Shown: piece by piece, positions 17,381 through 26,811 of the stretch | Layout of the letters: each line of letters starts with the position of its first letter | Position numbering within the stretch: position 1 is the first letter of the stretch | From: Nostoc sp. CHAB 5834 | GTDB lineage: Bacteria > Cyanobacteriota > Cyanobacteriia > Cyanobacteriales > Nostocaceae | DNA: 64,000 nt | NCBI GenBank assembly: GCA_020829485.1 | Contig: JAIVFU010000002.1 | Location: 62,001 to 126,000 of the forward strand | Direction of reading: 5' to 3' | Made by a program: the position numbers and the translations under genes | The notes under the pieces: generated by a model | The model's input: the letters and a program-made list of their open reading frames with translations, nothing else | Told to the model about the DNA's origin: nothing | Database searches by the model: none

Positions 17381-17987
17381 AGCCCTTACTCCTTAGTATC
17401 AACACTTGTTTGTTCACTCAGTTATTAGTGATGCTTGGTGTTACTACATCAGCAAATGGGGCTTTTTAACTGGCGTACTTCAATCCTACTATCTCGCCAA
17501 ATGACAGAGACACAAAATTTCGCGCCTCTACGTAACTAGTGTATTACTTGTTTACCTTCCCCAGCGAAATCCAAAATAGGCGCGATCGCCTCCGGTAACT
17601 TCAGAGCGATCGCACCTTAAAGCTAAAACCTATACTTCCGGTTCAATACCGAGCGATGGCAATTGGGCAAGCAATACGGTTCACTTAAGCATTTCTTTCT
17701 TCTCTTTGCGTCCTTGGCGGTTCGTTAAAAAAATTGACTTTAGGCAAAGAGTTTTAGCCTTAACTGAACTGTATTGCCTTTTATAAGGTCTGCGGTTGGT
17801 GGTACGGTAAATGGGGTAATGATGAATGCTTGTGGACATTCAGTGATTGCCTTCATCAAGGTTTGGAACAGATCATAAAGCAAGGCAGCATTTGTAGCCA
17901 TTATCTAGATTATCAAGTTTAACCAATCGCTACCATTTGCTAGGTATGATATTTGATCTGTAAGCATTTACCTAGTAATAATCAGCT
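17381..17987. other. spacer with Uma2 3' remnant and a 53-codon frame
   Basis: No intact gene is recognised. Positions 17630-17671 (minus) read LAQLPSLGIEPEV-stop, matching the end of the Uma2 gene at 13348; the rest of that copy is gone. A short minus-strand frame at 17740-17901 (53 codons, starting MATNAALLYDLFQTL) has no recognised relative. The leuB promoter should lie in the last ~80 bp. Confidence 0.5.
17630..17671 (-). pseudogene. 3' fragment of a Uma2/DUF820 gene
   Basis: Fourteen codons ending GIEPEV and a stop are closely similar in DNA and protein to 13349-13390, the end of the intact Uma2 gene. Flanking DNA does not continue the match. This is either a leftover of a duplicated Uma2 gene or the footprint of the cassette's insertion. 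Confidence 0.6.
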
Positions 17988-19076
17988 ATGACCCAGAACT
18001 ACCGCATTACTCTACTCCCCGGCGATGGCATTGGCCCTGAAATTATGGCAGTGGCGGTAGATGTGCTGAAAGTCGTAGGAAAGCAATTTGATCTGAAGTT
18101 TGAATTCCAAGAAGCCCTCATTGGTGGTTCAGCAATTGATGCCACAGGGGAACCCTTACCATCTGCTACTCTAGATACCTGCCGTAACAGTGATGCTGTC
18201 TTACTCGCTGCTATTGGTGGTTATAAGTGGGATTCTCTGCCATCCAATTTACGCCCAGAAGCAGGTTTGTTAGGGCTACGTGCAGGTTTGGGATTATTTG
18301 CTAATTTGCGCCCAGCGAAAATTTTGCCCCAGCTAATCGATGCCTCGACTTTGAAACGCGAAGTTGTCGAAGGCGTGGATATTATGGTGGTACGCGAACT
18401 CACTGGTGGGATTTACTTCGGTAAACCTAAAGGGATTTTTGCTACAGAAACCGGTGAAAAACGCGGTGTCAATACAATGGTTTACACCGAATCAGAAATT
18501 GAGCGCATTGGGCGAGTAGCCTTTGAAGCAGCCCGCAAACGTGGCGGAAAACTTTGTTCAGTAGATAAGGCGAACGTATTAGAAGTATCTCAGTTATGGC
18601 GCGATCGCATCACCCAACTTTCTGGAGAATATCCAGATATTGAACTCTCTCATTTATATGTAGATAATGCTGCTATGCAGTTAGTACGCGCTCCTAAGCA
18701 GTTCGATACTATCGTCACAGGCAATTTGTTTGGTGATATTCTCTCTGATGCTGCTGCCATGCTCACGGGTAGTATTGGGATGTTACCCTCAGCTAGTTTG
18801 GGTGCTTCTGGGCCTGGTGTATTTGAACCAGTCCACGGTTCCGCCCCAGATATTGCCGGACTTGATAAAGCTAACCCTCTGGCACAGGTTTTGAGTGTGG
18901 CGATGATGTTGCGCTACGGTTTAGACCAACCAAAAGCGGCAGATCACATTGAACAAGCCGTATTACAAGTTTTAGAACAAGGTGATCGCACCGGGGATAT
19001 AATTTCTCCAGGAAAAAACCTTTTAGGTTGCCGCGCTATGGGCGATGCACTGATTTTAGCTCTTGAAGGAAAATAA
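17988..19076 (+). CDS. leuB: 3-isopropylmalate dehydrogenase LeuB
   Basis: 362 aa NAD-dependent decarboxylating dehydrogenase of leucine synthesis. The N terminus has [12 protein letters not shown]. Substrate-binding arginines lie in [16 protein letters not shown] and [11 protein letters not shown]. Metal-binding aspartates are in [11 protein letters not shown] and [13 protein letters not shown], and the NAD site in [12 protein letters not shown]. Length is normal. A single gene with its own upstream spacer; no other leu genes are nearby. Confidence 0.97.
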   Translation: MTQNYRITLLPGDGIGPEIMAVAVDVLKVVGKQFDLKFEFQEALIGGSAIDATGEPLPSATLDTCRNSDAVLLAAIGGYKWDSLPSNLRPEAGLLGLRAGLGLFANLRPAKILPQLIDASTLKREVVEGVDIMVVRELTGGIYFGKPKGIFATETGEKRGVNTMVYTESEIERIGRVAFEAARKRGGKLCSVDKANVLEVSQLWRDRITQLSGEYPDIELSHLYVDNAAMQLVRAPKQFDTIVTGNLFGDILSDAAAMLTGSIGMLPSASLGASGPGVFEPVHGSAPDIAGLDKANPLAQVLSVAMMLRYGLDQPKAADHIEQAVLQVLEQGDRTGDIISPGKNLLGCRAMGDALILALEGK

Positions 19077-19166
19077 TTAAATAATGCCACTTAGGCAATT
19101 TGGCAACCTTTGCTATAAGTTTCGGGTAGACTAAAGGGAAATCTAGCAATCAAATAACAGTCGATA

Positions 19167-19427
19167 GTGTACGCATTACGACAAGGTCAAGTAAATTTTT
19201 CCGCCCCAAAGAACCAATCGCCTTTGATTGATCCCGCCCTAATCAGAGCCGCCGGGCAGATATATTATATTCACTGTGAAGTACATCCCGAAATAGCTGG
19301 GCAACCTTCCGGTGTAGCAATTAATCGTGTGACTCATCGAGGTAAGGTTATTTTCACTAACCAACCAGTTCTTTTACCTCAAGAATGTTTTGTGCCGTTG
19401 AATCAAATAGAATCGCACATGTATTAG
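19167..19427 (+). CDS. small conserved hypothetical protein
   Basis: 86 aa, starting MYALRQGQVNFSAPKNQSP at 19167. The product is not assigned to a family. It is acidic/hydrophobic mixed, with no signal peptide or membrane helix, and ends NQIESHMY. The coding quality (codon use, no alternative frame) and isolation from repeats support a real gene. It lies 90 bp after leuB on the same strand and may be co-transcribed. Confidence 0.7.
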   Translation: MYALRQGQVNFSAPKNQSPLIDPALIRAAGQIYYIHCEVHPEIAGQPSGVAINRVTHRGKVIFTNQPVLLPQECFVPLNQIESHMY

Positions 19428-19428
19428 T

Positions 19429-19593
19429 CATTGGTCATTAGTCATTGGTCATTGGTCATTGGTCATTAGTCATTGGTCATTGGTCATTGGTCATTAGTTA
19501 TTTGCAAAGGACAAATGACAAAGGACAAATAACTATATGGACAAAGGACAAAAGATAAACGACAAATGACATAGGACAAATGACAAAGGACAA
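19429..19593. repeat. heptamer STRR array (ATTGGTC / AGTCATT and ACAAATG units)
   Basis: Positions 19429-19500 hold about ten heptamers of TTAGTCA/TTGGTCA. Positions 19503-19593 hold repeats of ACAAATGACAAAGG. The two halves are largely inverted relative to each other (GTCATT versus AATGAC), so the transcript could form a long imperfect hairpin. The array abuts the start of the prepilin peptidase gene. Confidence 0.85.
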
Positions 19594-20451
19594 ATGGATT
19601 GTATGGACATTTTGTTCGCCATTCCGGCGAGTGTAATGGTCTTTGCTTTAGGTGCATCTATTGGCAGTTTTATCAACGTTATTGTTTATCGGCTACCTGC
19701 TGGGTTGTCAGTTCTTTGGCCGCCCTCTCGTTGTCCCCACTGCTTAAACCAGCTAAAAGCTTACGACAATGTACCAGTCTTTGGTTGGATTTCGTTAAGA
19801 GGGCGGTGTCGATATTGCAAAAGCAAAATTGCTGTCCGTTATCCTGTGGTAGAAGGGGTAACGGGCATAATTTTTTTACTAGTTTTTTTGGTATTCCAAG
19901 TTTCGACTTTAACAATAGGCTATTGGGCTTTTTGTAGTTGGTTATTGGCGCTATCGCTTATCGATCTAGATACAATGACTTTACCCAATCCACTTACTCA
20001 GTCGGGTTTGGTGGTGGGGATTTTGTTTCAAATGGTGGTTGGTTTTCTACCAGAGGCTAGTTTCGTGGCATTGGTAAATCACCTGATGATGGCGATCGCC
20101 AGCGCAGTATTAGGCTTATGGTTATTTGATGCGATCGCCCTATTGGGTTCAATTGCCTTTGGTAAAGCTGCAATGGGTGCAGGTGATGCCAAGTTAGCAG
20201 CCATGATGGGAGCCTGGTTAGGCTGGAAATATTTGCTCTTGGCTAGTTTTATTGCTTGTGTGCTAGGAGCGTTAATTGGTAGCAGTATCATTATGCGTAG
20301 AGGTAAAGCCGCGAGTCAAAAAACATCACTACCAAGGTTAGGACAAAAGATGCCTTTTGGCCCTTTTCTGGCTTTAGGATCTGTGATTACTCTATTTAGC
20401 GGCGAAGCCATTTTATCTAGCTACCTCCGGTTATTTTTTCCAGCGTCTTGA
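19594..20451 (+). CDS. pilD: type IV prepilin peptidase / N-methyltransferase (PilD)
   Basis: 285 aa bifunctional membrane enzyme that cleaves and methylates type IV prepilins. The N-terminal methylase region contains two CxxC zinc motifs (CPHC and CRYC, about 46-75). The A24 aspartyl-protease motifs follow: DLDTMTLPNPL and GAGDAKLAAMMG carry the two catalytic Asp residues. Seven or eight hydrophobic helices are visible. ATG 19594 (MDCMDIL) and ATG 19603 (MDIL) are both possible. Likely needed for pili, motility or DNA uptake. Confidence 0.93.
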   Translation: MDCMDILFAIPASVMVFALGASIGSFINVIVYRLPAGLSVLWPPSRCPHCLNQLKAYDNVPVFGWISLRGRCRYCKSKIAVRYPVVEGVTGIIFLLVFLVFQVSTLTIGYWAFCSWLLALSLIDLDTMTLPNPLTQSGLVVGILFQMVVGFLPEASFVALVNHLMMAIASAVLGLWLFDAIALLGSIAFGKAAMGAGDAKLAAMMGAWLGWKYLLLASFIACVLGALIGSSIIMRRGKAASQKTSLPRLGQKMPFGPFLALGSVITLFSGEAILSSYLRLFFPAS

Positions 20452-21634
20452 ACTGGAGTGGGGAAGAGGCAGGGGGCAGGGGGAGAATAAAAAATTATCT
20501 CTTTCTCCTCTGTTCCCTGCGAAGTGCCCCTCTGCCTCTTCTCAATGTCCAATGCCCATTCATAATAAATATTTATAATTCGTGACTGTAACCAGCATTA
20601 CCCCATCTACCCTTGAGAATTTGATATATTCAGCTTGTGACTTGTATTACCCCCGTTAACTACCCCGCCATCTAGACGGATATAGCTCTCCCAATTCATC
20701 GGGAATACCCAAGATAAGTCCGTAGTTCTATTGGTTTGCATCCCTCCAAGGGAAGAAGTCCTGGTTCCCAAGACTCAAATCTTTTACCCGTAGCTCTGCC
20801 CCACTCCTTCCCTACGGGACGCTGCGCGAACGGAGAAGCAAGCTACGCCTAGCCTTCCCTAGGGAAGGGTTTTCTTGCAATATATACCTATAAGCTTGGT
20901 TTTTGCTTGTGGCATTGATGGTCAAGACACTAACTATAATATTTGAGAAATTGGTGATTCCTTATATATCCTGGATGCAATCGTCATCAGCCGCTCACAA
21001 TCCCCACCTTATGAATACATTGAAGGTGGGGACTTCCGTAATCCGTTAACGACAATTAACCGTTGGCAAGCACAACTAGTGCAACAGATGCTGATTGCTC
21101 ATAACCTAGCAATACAAATCATTTATTTGAGTAGGAGGGGAAAAGCATCTTATTTGGAGGTTGGTATTCTCATGGCTTTGTCAGTATGTCCATATAATTA
21201 AGTCTGCTGAAAAAAGAGCAAGAGACTTGTATTGGCATAAGTATTTTCGTTAAGCTGGCAACCAAAGATGAAAATTAAGGTCTGAATTGCTTAAAAGCGT
21301 AGTTTGACGATGTAGCTATTAGTGAGCCAGTACGGTCTTCTCCCATGAGCAACTGGCGTTAGCGACATAGGAGCATCACCCGTTCGCTTTAGCGTCTCTG
21401 AAAGAGAAGGGTCATTAATAAAGACGGCGTTGCTGAATTAAGGGATGATTCTTGTGGGGTAGGCATCCTGCCCGCCCGGAAATACAAGGGACGCTCATGT
21501 TGCCCATCTCACAAAAATAGTAAAATCATCCCGCAAATATGCAACCCCATAAAGACAAATGACGAAAGGCTAAGGACAACCCGATACGGCTTGACATGTT
21601 TTCGACCTCATACCCACTTAAAATAAAATAAAAA
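20452..21634. other. 1.2-kb repeat-rich spacer
   Basis: No intact gene. It holds the IS200/IS605-like remnant (20688-21037). It also holds an open + frame without a good start (20947-21201), whose second half reads NRWQAQLVQQMLIAHNL and IYLSRRGKASYLEVGILM and looks like an old coding fragment. Further on are small dispersed repeats (about 21340-21410) and an inverted partial copy of the TGTGGGGTGG/GGGCGGGC element (21420-21490). The accD promoter must lie near the right end. Confidence 0.55.
20688..21037 (+). mobile_element. IS200/IS605-like non-coding remnant, copy A
   Basis: It shares blocks of strong similarity, in the same order and orientation, with 48381-48720: CCCTCCAAGGG...AGTCCTGGTTCCCAAGAC, then TTGTGGCATTGATGGTCAAGACAC, then the end hairpin CCCCACCTT (21002-21010) / AAGGTGGGG (21023-21031) followed by ACTTCCG. 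Subterminal hairpins of this type mark IS200/IS605 elements and their TnpB-associated RNA. No tnpA or tnpB frame is present. An ~85-bp palindromic repeat (about 20786-20870) is nested inside and absent from copy B. Confidence 0.65.
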
Positions 21635-22585
21635 ATGGCTAACAACGAAGAATCACGCGGTTTAAAGTCTCTATTTGATTGGTTTGCAAATCGACGGAAG
21701 TCAGGATCTACCAGCCTCGAACGCCAAGAACGTGAAATTGCTGATGGGCTGTGGCATAAATGCTCTAAGTGCAGTGTGTTGGCATATACAAAAGACCTGA
21801 AAGCCAACCAGATGGTTTGTACCGAATGTGGTCATCACAATCGGGTAGACAGCGATGAGCGCATCCGTCAATTGATAGATCACAATACCTGGAAACCACT
21901 AGACGAGCATTTGCGTCCAAGCGATCCGCTAGAATTTCGCGATCGCAAACCCTACAGCGATCGCTTGCGGGAAACCCAAGATAAAATTGGCTTAATAGAC
22001 GCAGTTAGAACTGGTTTAGGTCAAATTAATGGTTTGCCCATTGCCCTTGGGGTTATGGACTTCCGCTTCATGGGTGGTAGCATGGGTTCAGTCGTGGGTG
22101 AAAGGCTTACCCGCATGATTGAGCAAGCCACTCAACGGCGGTATCCAGTGGTTATCGTCTGCACCTCCGGTGGCGCGAGAATGCAAGAAGGAATGCTCTC
22201 TCTGATGCAGATGGCGAAAATCTCCGCAGCCCTACAGCGCCATAAAGATGCGCGATTATTATATATTCCTGTTTTGACCAATCCCACAACAGGTGGCGTT
22301 ACCGCTAGCTTTGCGATGTTGGGCGATATCATTTTGGCAGAACCCAAAGCAACCATTGGTTTTGCCGGTCGGCGAGTGATTGAGCAAACCCTGCGGGAAA
22401 AACTACCCGAGAATTTCCAGACTGCTGAAGATTTACTGCTGCACGGTTTTGTTGATGATATCGTACCCCGTACCCAATTAAAGAACACCCTAGCCCAGCT
22501 GATTGCCCTACACCAGCCTGTATTAACAACACCTCAGATGGTGTTGTGGGAAACAATGTCTTTAACTTCTACCGCCGCAGAATAG
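21635..22585 (+). CDS. accD: acetyl-CoA carboxylase carboxyltransferase subunit beta
   Basis: 316 aa subunit that transfers CO2 from biotin to acetyl-CoA in fatty-acid synthesis. The N-terminal zinc ribbon is CSKCSVLAY...CTECGHH (about 46-68). The crotonase-like carboxyltransferase core contains [29 protein letters not shown] and [15 protein letters not shown]. The length is typical. It starts [10 protein letters not shown]; the upstream sequence is AT-rich and has no clear Shine-Dalgarno. Confidence 0.97.
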   Translation: MANNEESRGLKSLFDWFANRRKSGSTSLERQEREIADGLWHKCSKCSVLAYTKDLKANQMVCTECGHHNRVDSDERIRQLIDHNTWKPLDEHLRPSDPLEFRDRKPYSDRLRETQDKIGLIDAVRTGLGQINGLPIALGVMDFRFMGGSMGSVVGERLTRMIEQATQRRYPVVIVCTSGGARMQEGMLSLMQMAKISAALQRHKDARLLYIPVLTNPTTGGVTASFAMLGDIILAEPKATIGFAGRRVIEQTLREKLPENFQTAEDLLLHGFVDDIVPRTQLKNTLAQLIALHQPVLTTPQMVLWETMSLTSTAAE

Positions 22586-22633
22586 AGCAGAGGGAGCAGG
22601 GGGAGAAAATACTAGCTCATCCCCCTATCCTCC

Positions 22634-24136
22634 TCATGCTCTCTGCGGCTCTTTGACAAAAAGTAGTGGGATAAGCGCTGTTAGTCGAAATAGACTAGAG
22701 AGGGCGAATAACCCCAGTAAGCCTCCAAACTGAGCAAATTGGACGATAAAGCTGCCTATAGTCGTGCCTAAAGCACCACTCGCTCCAGCAACGGCAGCTG
22801 CTGTCGCAAAATAGATAGACTGATTTTTAGTTGGTGCGATCGCCAATTGTATATTATTGTTACACAAGTCAATCGCCGCCCAAGTACCTCCAGCCAAGAT
22901 GTGTAACAGGGGTAACCACAACCAGATGTCAAGGCGATTAGCACCAATCCCCAGCCAAAGCAGTGGTGTGGCTGCAACCAAAATCCCAATACAGATAAGG
23001 ATGGGACGATTGCCTACCTTGTCTGCTAATTTGCCCCACACGATGAGCATCAGCAAAGTCGCCGCCGCTTGTAGACTATTGTAGATAGTCACATAGCTCA
23101 CGTCTAAATCGAGCGTGTCGAGCATATAGAGGTTAAAAAAAGGACTACTGAGGTTAACAGCAAGCGCCCAGAAGCTGAAATACAGCAAAAATCTCAAAAA
23201 GTTAGAGTTTTTCCAGATACCGGAACCTGGCGCAACAGGTGAGGTGGTCACTGAGTTTACGGTGAGCATCTCGGCTCCGCTCGATGGAACCGCAATCGAA
23301 CTGCGTAGCCGAAATGTTGAATCCTCATCTGAACTATCCCCCTTACTCCCTGCTTCCTGCTCCCTTGCCTCTTGTTGAATTTCATTTGTTTGAGGTAACT
23401 TGCCATAGTAAGTGTTTTGCGATTGCGGATTCATATCCACCTGAAAATATTGACATCCCAATCCCACAATCCCAAACACTATACTTACCAGCAGAATCAC
23501 CCCATAGCCTTGAATACTTCCACCAAACCAATGTGATACAACTAGACCGGCTATTGGTACGCAAACTAAATTGGTGAGGCTAGCAGCACTATTGCGTATC
23601 CCAAAATACCTGCCTCGCAATTGCCGGGGAACTATCATTGCTACCCAACTTAGCCACGATGCCGCTCCTAGTCCTCCCAAAAGATTGCTGAATAGAACAA
23701 TCAAGAGTGTCAATATCACTAACTGGTGAGTATTAATCACGCCCAAGCTTACGCCTACAATACCGATTACTAGAACTAGCCATAGCAGCCGACCAATTCC
23801 GTGTGTCCGAAGAGAATATTGAAAGCGGCTGGTGGTACGTTCAGACAAGTAAGCACCCAACGGTTGAATAAGATTGACCAACATGGGGATAGAGCACAGC
23901 ATCCCAAATACCACTGGACTAGCACCCAATTCCACCAAGAAATTGCTGAGTAAAATCCCGCCAGTTCCAAGTGAGTAAACCGCTGCTAAGACAGAATCTG
24001 TAGTGGAGGCTTTTAAACTAGTGCGAATCGCATCCTTGGGAATTCGAGAGGTTAGAGAAAGTGCTATGGGTGGTGAGGCAATCTGGGTAATTTCCAGAGT
24101 CAGTGGCGCAGTTGTTTCAATCTGAACAAAATCCAT
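22634..24136 (-). CDS. MFS transporter
   Basis: 500 aa membrane protein with about 12 hydrophobic segments in two six-helix halves. The halves are separated by a hydrophilic central loop (about 245-300, rich in Gln/Glu/Ser). The MFS-type cytoplasmic loop GKLADKVGNRPILI lies in the second half, and RQLRGRYFGIRNSAASL marks helix 4-5 of the first. Substrate cannot be inferred. It is convergent with accD, with a short G/C-rich spacer between them. Confidence 0.85.
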   Translation of the reverse strand: MDFVQIETTAPLTLEITQIASPPIALSLTSRIPKDAIRTSLKASTTDSVLAAVYSLGTGGILLSNFLVELGASPVVFGMLCSIPMLVNLIQPLGAYLSERTTSRFQYSLRTHGIGRLLWLVLVIGIVGVSLGVINTHQLVILTLLIVLFSNLLGGLGAASWLSWVAMIVPRQLRGRYFGIRNSAASLTNLVCVPIAGLVVSHWFGGSIQGYGVILLVSIVFGIVGLGCQYFQVDMNPQSQNTYYGKLPQTNEIQQEAREQEAGSKGDSSDEDSTFRLRSSIAVPSSGAEMLTVNSVTTSPVAPGSGIWKNSNFLRFLLYFSFWALAVNLSSPFFNLYMLDTLDLDVSYVTIYNSLQAAATLLMLIVWGKLADKVGNRPILICIGILVAATPLLWLGIGANRLDIWLWLPLLHILAGGTWAAIDLCNNNIQLAIAPTKNQSIYFATAAAVAGASGALGTTIGSFIVQFAQFGGLLGLFALSSLFRLTALIPLLFVKEPQRA

Positions 24137-24938
24137 AATGTATGTTTATGAGTAAAACATGCTGACATAAATCCGGTTGTAGAGGAACTCAGTATGCTTC
24201 CATTAGCATTCTTGATAAGTTTTTGTTATTTTAGCTTGCAATTTTCAACCAAAATTTCAAATAAGTAAAATATCACTCTTTAATAACACAATAAGTAAGA
24301 GGAAAGACTGTTATCTGTCTGTGATTAAAAAAAGATTATCAAAGAAGAATACATGCGTCAGTCGCCAGAATTCAGAATAATTCTGAACCTCATAGTGGAT
24401 GAATCGTGGTTTAGAGCAAGCGATTTTAAGACGCTCAAGGATTCGCTACCGCTACGCTATCGTGGAGATAAAGAAAAATTTTCCTTGCTTGAAACCCCTG
24501 ACTTAACTGCTGGGGTATTCTGACTCCTTCTCATTTAATTTTTTGGGATTGGCGATCGCGATCATCATTATTGGCGGTAGTTAACTACGCTACACTCTGG
24601 CAGATAGCTCAATATCCAGATGCGATCGCATTTTTTTTAGCAGCAGCGATCGTTGCCATCACTTTAATTCACAGGCGACTTTTCGGAGGCGAAAGGATTT
24701 GACCAAGGGATGATTGTCCATAGCATGGTTAATGCCACTTTCATCTTCATGATGCGGCAGTTTTTCGTTAATTTTCTTAAATGTAATTAATCAAGAGTTA
24801 AAAGTTCTCCCCCTGCTCCCCTTACTCCCCCTACTCCCCCTCTCGATTCCCAAACAGTATTTTGGGCAACAAATTGCACTCCTAACGTGATATTGGTATT
24901 ACAGCGACTCAATCTCTATCTATCAGTTAACAAGCATT
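24137..24938. other. spacer with decayed membrane-protein fragments
   Basis: 800 bp without an intact gene. An open + stretch ending at TGA 24702 reads FFLAAAIVAITLIHRRLFGG. Directly after it, 24710-24790 encodes 26 codons starting MIVHSMVNATFIFMMRQFF. A small dispersed repeat (GCTACCGCTACGCTATCG) lies at about 24445-24465, and C-rich low-complexity DNA at 24807-24840. Confidence 0.45.
24710..24790 (+). pseudogene. possible C-terminal remnant of a CPBP-family membrane protease
   Basis: The 26 codons contain HSMVN in a hydrophobic helix, resembling the last HxxxN motif of CPBP (CAAX-protease-like) membrane proteins. Nothing upstream supplies the EExxxR motif in frame. Treated as a gene relic. 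Confidence 0.3.
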
Positions 24939-25157
24939 ATGGGTTTTGCAGACCTATCGATCGCAGAGATAGCAGCCGACTACAGCATTCCTGTAGAAGA
25001 AGTGTTTTCTCTGTGCAACCAACTGGGAATTGCTTACAAACACCAAAAAACTCGTTTGGCGTTAGAAGATGCAAAGGCAATTATTTCCCAAATATCGTCT
25101 GAAATACGCCCAAAAGGTACTAGCGACTCGATGGGCGATGATCGCGACGTCACCTGA
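24939..25157 (+). CDS. small conserved hypothetical protein upstream of psbV
   Basis: 72 aa, starting MGFADLSIAEIAADYSIPVE. Residues 5-45 look like a helix-turn-helix (IAADYSIPVEEVFSLCNQLGI), similar in layout to small MerR/IF2-N-type DNA-binding or scaffold modules. The tail is polar. It lies 133 bp before psbV on the same strand. Function unknown; a regulatory role is only a guess from the fold-like pattern. Confidence 0.65.
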   Translation: MGFADLSIAEIAADYSIPVEEVFSLCNQLGIAYKHQKTRLALEDAKAIISQISSEIRPKGTSDSMGDDRDVT

Positions 25158-25290
25158 AGGGTTATATCGGGCTTTGGCTAATCATTGATAGCTAATAACA
25201 AAAAACAATGAGTCATTAGCAATTAGCAGCTTGGAGATTGAGAATCGCTTTCTTATGCTGTGTCGAGCGTTAAAATTTTTAAGGGGAAAC

Positions 25291-25782
25291 ATGTTTAGAA
25301 GACTAATTGGCGTTGTTGTGGTTACTGTTTTACTCTCGTTTCAGTTGCTTGTTGGTAGCGCGACAGCAGTAGAACTGGACAAAGCTACCCTGACGGTGCC
25401 ATTAAATACTCAGGGTGAGGTCACCGTACTCAGCCTTAAACAAGTCAAAGAAGGCAAACGCTTATTTAATTACGCTTGCGCCCAATGTCATGCTGGGGGA
25501 GTTACCAAGACAAACCAGAACGTTGGACTTACTCCAGAAGACCTGGCACTGGCAACACCCAACCGTAATAACATTGAAGGCTTGGTGGATTATCTGAAAA
25601 ATCCCACGACTTATGACGGGGAAGAAGAGATTTCCGAAATCCACCCCAGTATCAAAAGTGCAGATATTTTCACAGCAATGCGAAATCTGACAGATGAAGA
25701 CTTGGAGGCGATCGCCGGTCATATTCTCTTACAACCCAAAATCGTTGGCACTAAGTGGGGAGGCGGAAAAATCTATTACTAA
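25291..25782 (+). CDS. psbV: photosystem II cytochrome c-550 PsbV
   Basis: 163 aa extrinsic photosystem II cytochrome that stabilises the oxygen-evolving cluster on the lumen side. The signal peptide is residues 1-26 (MFRRLIGVVVVTVLLSF...SATA), so the mature protein begins AELDK-like at VELDKATLTVPL. The haem motif is CAQCH (about 63-67), and His in EIHPSIKSADIF is the distal ligand. The C terminus TKWGGGKIYY is diagnostic. The start is placed at ATG 25291 (AAGGGGAAAC before it), not at the longer frame from 25231. Confidence 0.96.
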   Translation: MFRRLIGVVVVTVLLSFQLLVGSATAVELDKATLTVPLNTQGEVTVLSLKQVKEGKRLFNYACAQCHAGGVTKTNQNVGLTPEDLALATPNRNNIEGLVDYLKNPTTYDGEEEISEIHPSIKSADIFTAMRNLTDEDLEAIAGHILLQPKIVGTKWGGGKIYY

Positions 25783-26135
25783 ATCCTGGAATTAGTACTG
25801 AGTCGTTGGGGCATAGGGCATAGGGCATAGGGCAGAATTCATTCCCCATTCCCCATTCCCCATTCCCCATTCCCAGTTTTCACCAAAGTTTAGCTGCTTT
25901 CGTTCTCGCAGCAGCACAAAATATTCTTGGTTGATCATCTCTTATTTTCCCGTTTACCTTTATTTACAGGCTTTTTGGGCTATAGCAGTCTAGTATTTAT
26001 TACTGATTGCACAACTTTTTGCAATAAATTGCTCCTTATTATTAAAAAAAATTGTATCTATGACAGATTGTCATACTTTGGCGTTGATTTTATTTAAAAT
26101 GAGAAAGGAAAAAAATTGTTTGTTAGGAGAGAGCC
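25783..26135. promoter_or_regulatory. psbV-petE spacer with tandem repeats and petE promoter
   Basis: Positions 25812-25878 hold GGGCATA and CCCCATT tandem repeats. The right half is AT-rich and must carry the petE promoter, including a perfect inverted repeat at 26060-26074 and a possible -10 (TAAAAT, 26095-26100). Confidence 0.55.
26060..26074. promoter_or_regulatory. inverted repeat ATGACA-N3-TGTCAT in petE promoter
   Basis: The 15-bp dyad contains GAC-N5-GTC, a spacing recalled for the copper-dependent BlaI-type regulator PetR of Synechocystis. It lies 62 bp before the petE start and about 20 bp before a possible -10. The sequence is seen directly; the regulator assignment is inference. 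Confidence 0.5.
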
Positions 26136-26552
26136 ATGAAATTAATTTCGGCAAGCTGGCGACGCTTTAGTTTAGCTGTGTTGACAATCCTTTTAGTTGT
26201 TAGCAGCTTCGCTGTTTTTACTCCCAGTGCTTCGGCTGAAACCTACAAGGTGAAATTGGGTAGCGATAAAGGAATGCTGGCATTTGAACCGAAAAAGTTG
26301 ACAATTAAACCAGGTGACACAGTTGAATGGGTCAACAATAAAGTTCCTCCCCATAATGTTGTGTTTGATGCTGCCAAAAACCCCGCCAAGGATGCCGTTT
26401 TAGCAAAATCCCTGTCTCATAAGAATTTGCTCATGAGTGCTGGTCAAAAGGAAGCAACCACCTTCCCCGCAGACGCACCTGCTGGTGACTACACCTTCTA
26501 CTGTGAACCCCACCGTGGTGCTGGCATGGTTGGTACAATCACTGTTGAATAA
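26136..26552 (+). CDS. petE: plastocyanin
   Basis: 138 aa precursor of the type I copper protein that carries electrons from cytochrome b6f to photosystem I. The signal peptide is about 1-34 (ending PSASA). The mature protein begins [16 protein letters not shown]. Copper ligands are the His in KVPPHNVVF and Cys/His/Met in [17 protein letters not shown] sits 7 nt before the ATG. It is placed between psbV and petJ. Confidence 0.97.
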   Translation: MKLISASWRRFSLAVLTILLVVSSFAVFTPSASAETYKVKLGSDKGMLAFEPKKLTIKPGDTVEWVNNKVPPHNVVFDAAKNPAKDAVLAKSLSHKNLLMSAGQKEATTFPADAPAGDYTFYCEPHRGAGMVGTITVE

Positions 26553-26659
26553 GGCTAGAAACATTCTCATTGATACAAAATGGTTTTCTGGGCTTCCTTC
26601 TTTGAAATTAGCCCATAGCAACACATCACACTCCTAGAGTGACGCATACAATGGATAAA

Positions 26660-26734
26660 TGGCGGTAACGAGTCCATCCTCCCCTAAGACGCTAAGTAAC
26701 CTGTGGCAATAGAGGGGTAAACTTGTTACCGCCA
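26660..26734. other. long hairpin-forming sequence between petE and petJ
   Basis: TGGCGGTAAC (26660-26669) pairs exactly with GTTACCGCCA (26725-26734), and inner CCCCT/AGGGG stretches extend the fold. It lacks a T-tract, so it is not a clear terminator. It may be an RNA structure or operator ahead of petJ. Confidence 0.5.
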
Positions 26735-26811
26735 ATTTTGATCAAACTTGACTTAATCAGGCATTAATCGCGTTTATACTCTTGCTGGAGGCTTGTTGCG
26801 AGGAAATTCTG

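Noticed and set aside
19429..19593. Heptamer repeats considered as a CRISPR array
   Set aside because: The units are 7 bp and tandem without unique spacers; this is an STRR array. The same holds for 12112-12170 and 25812-25878.
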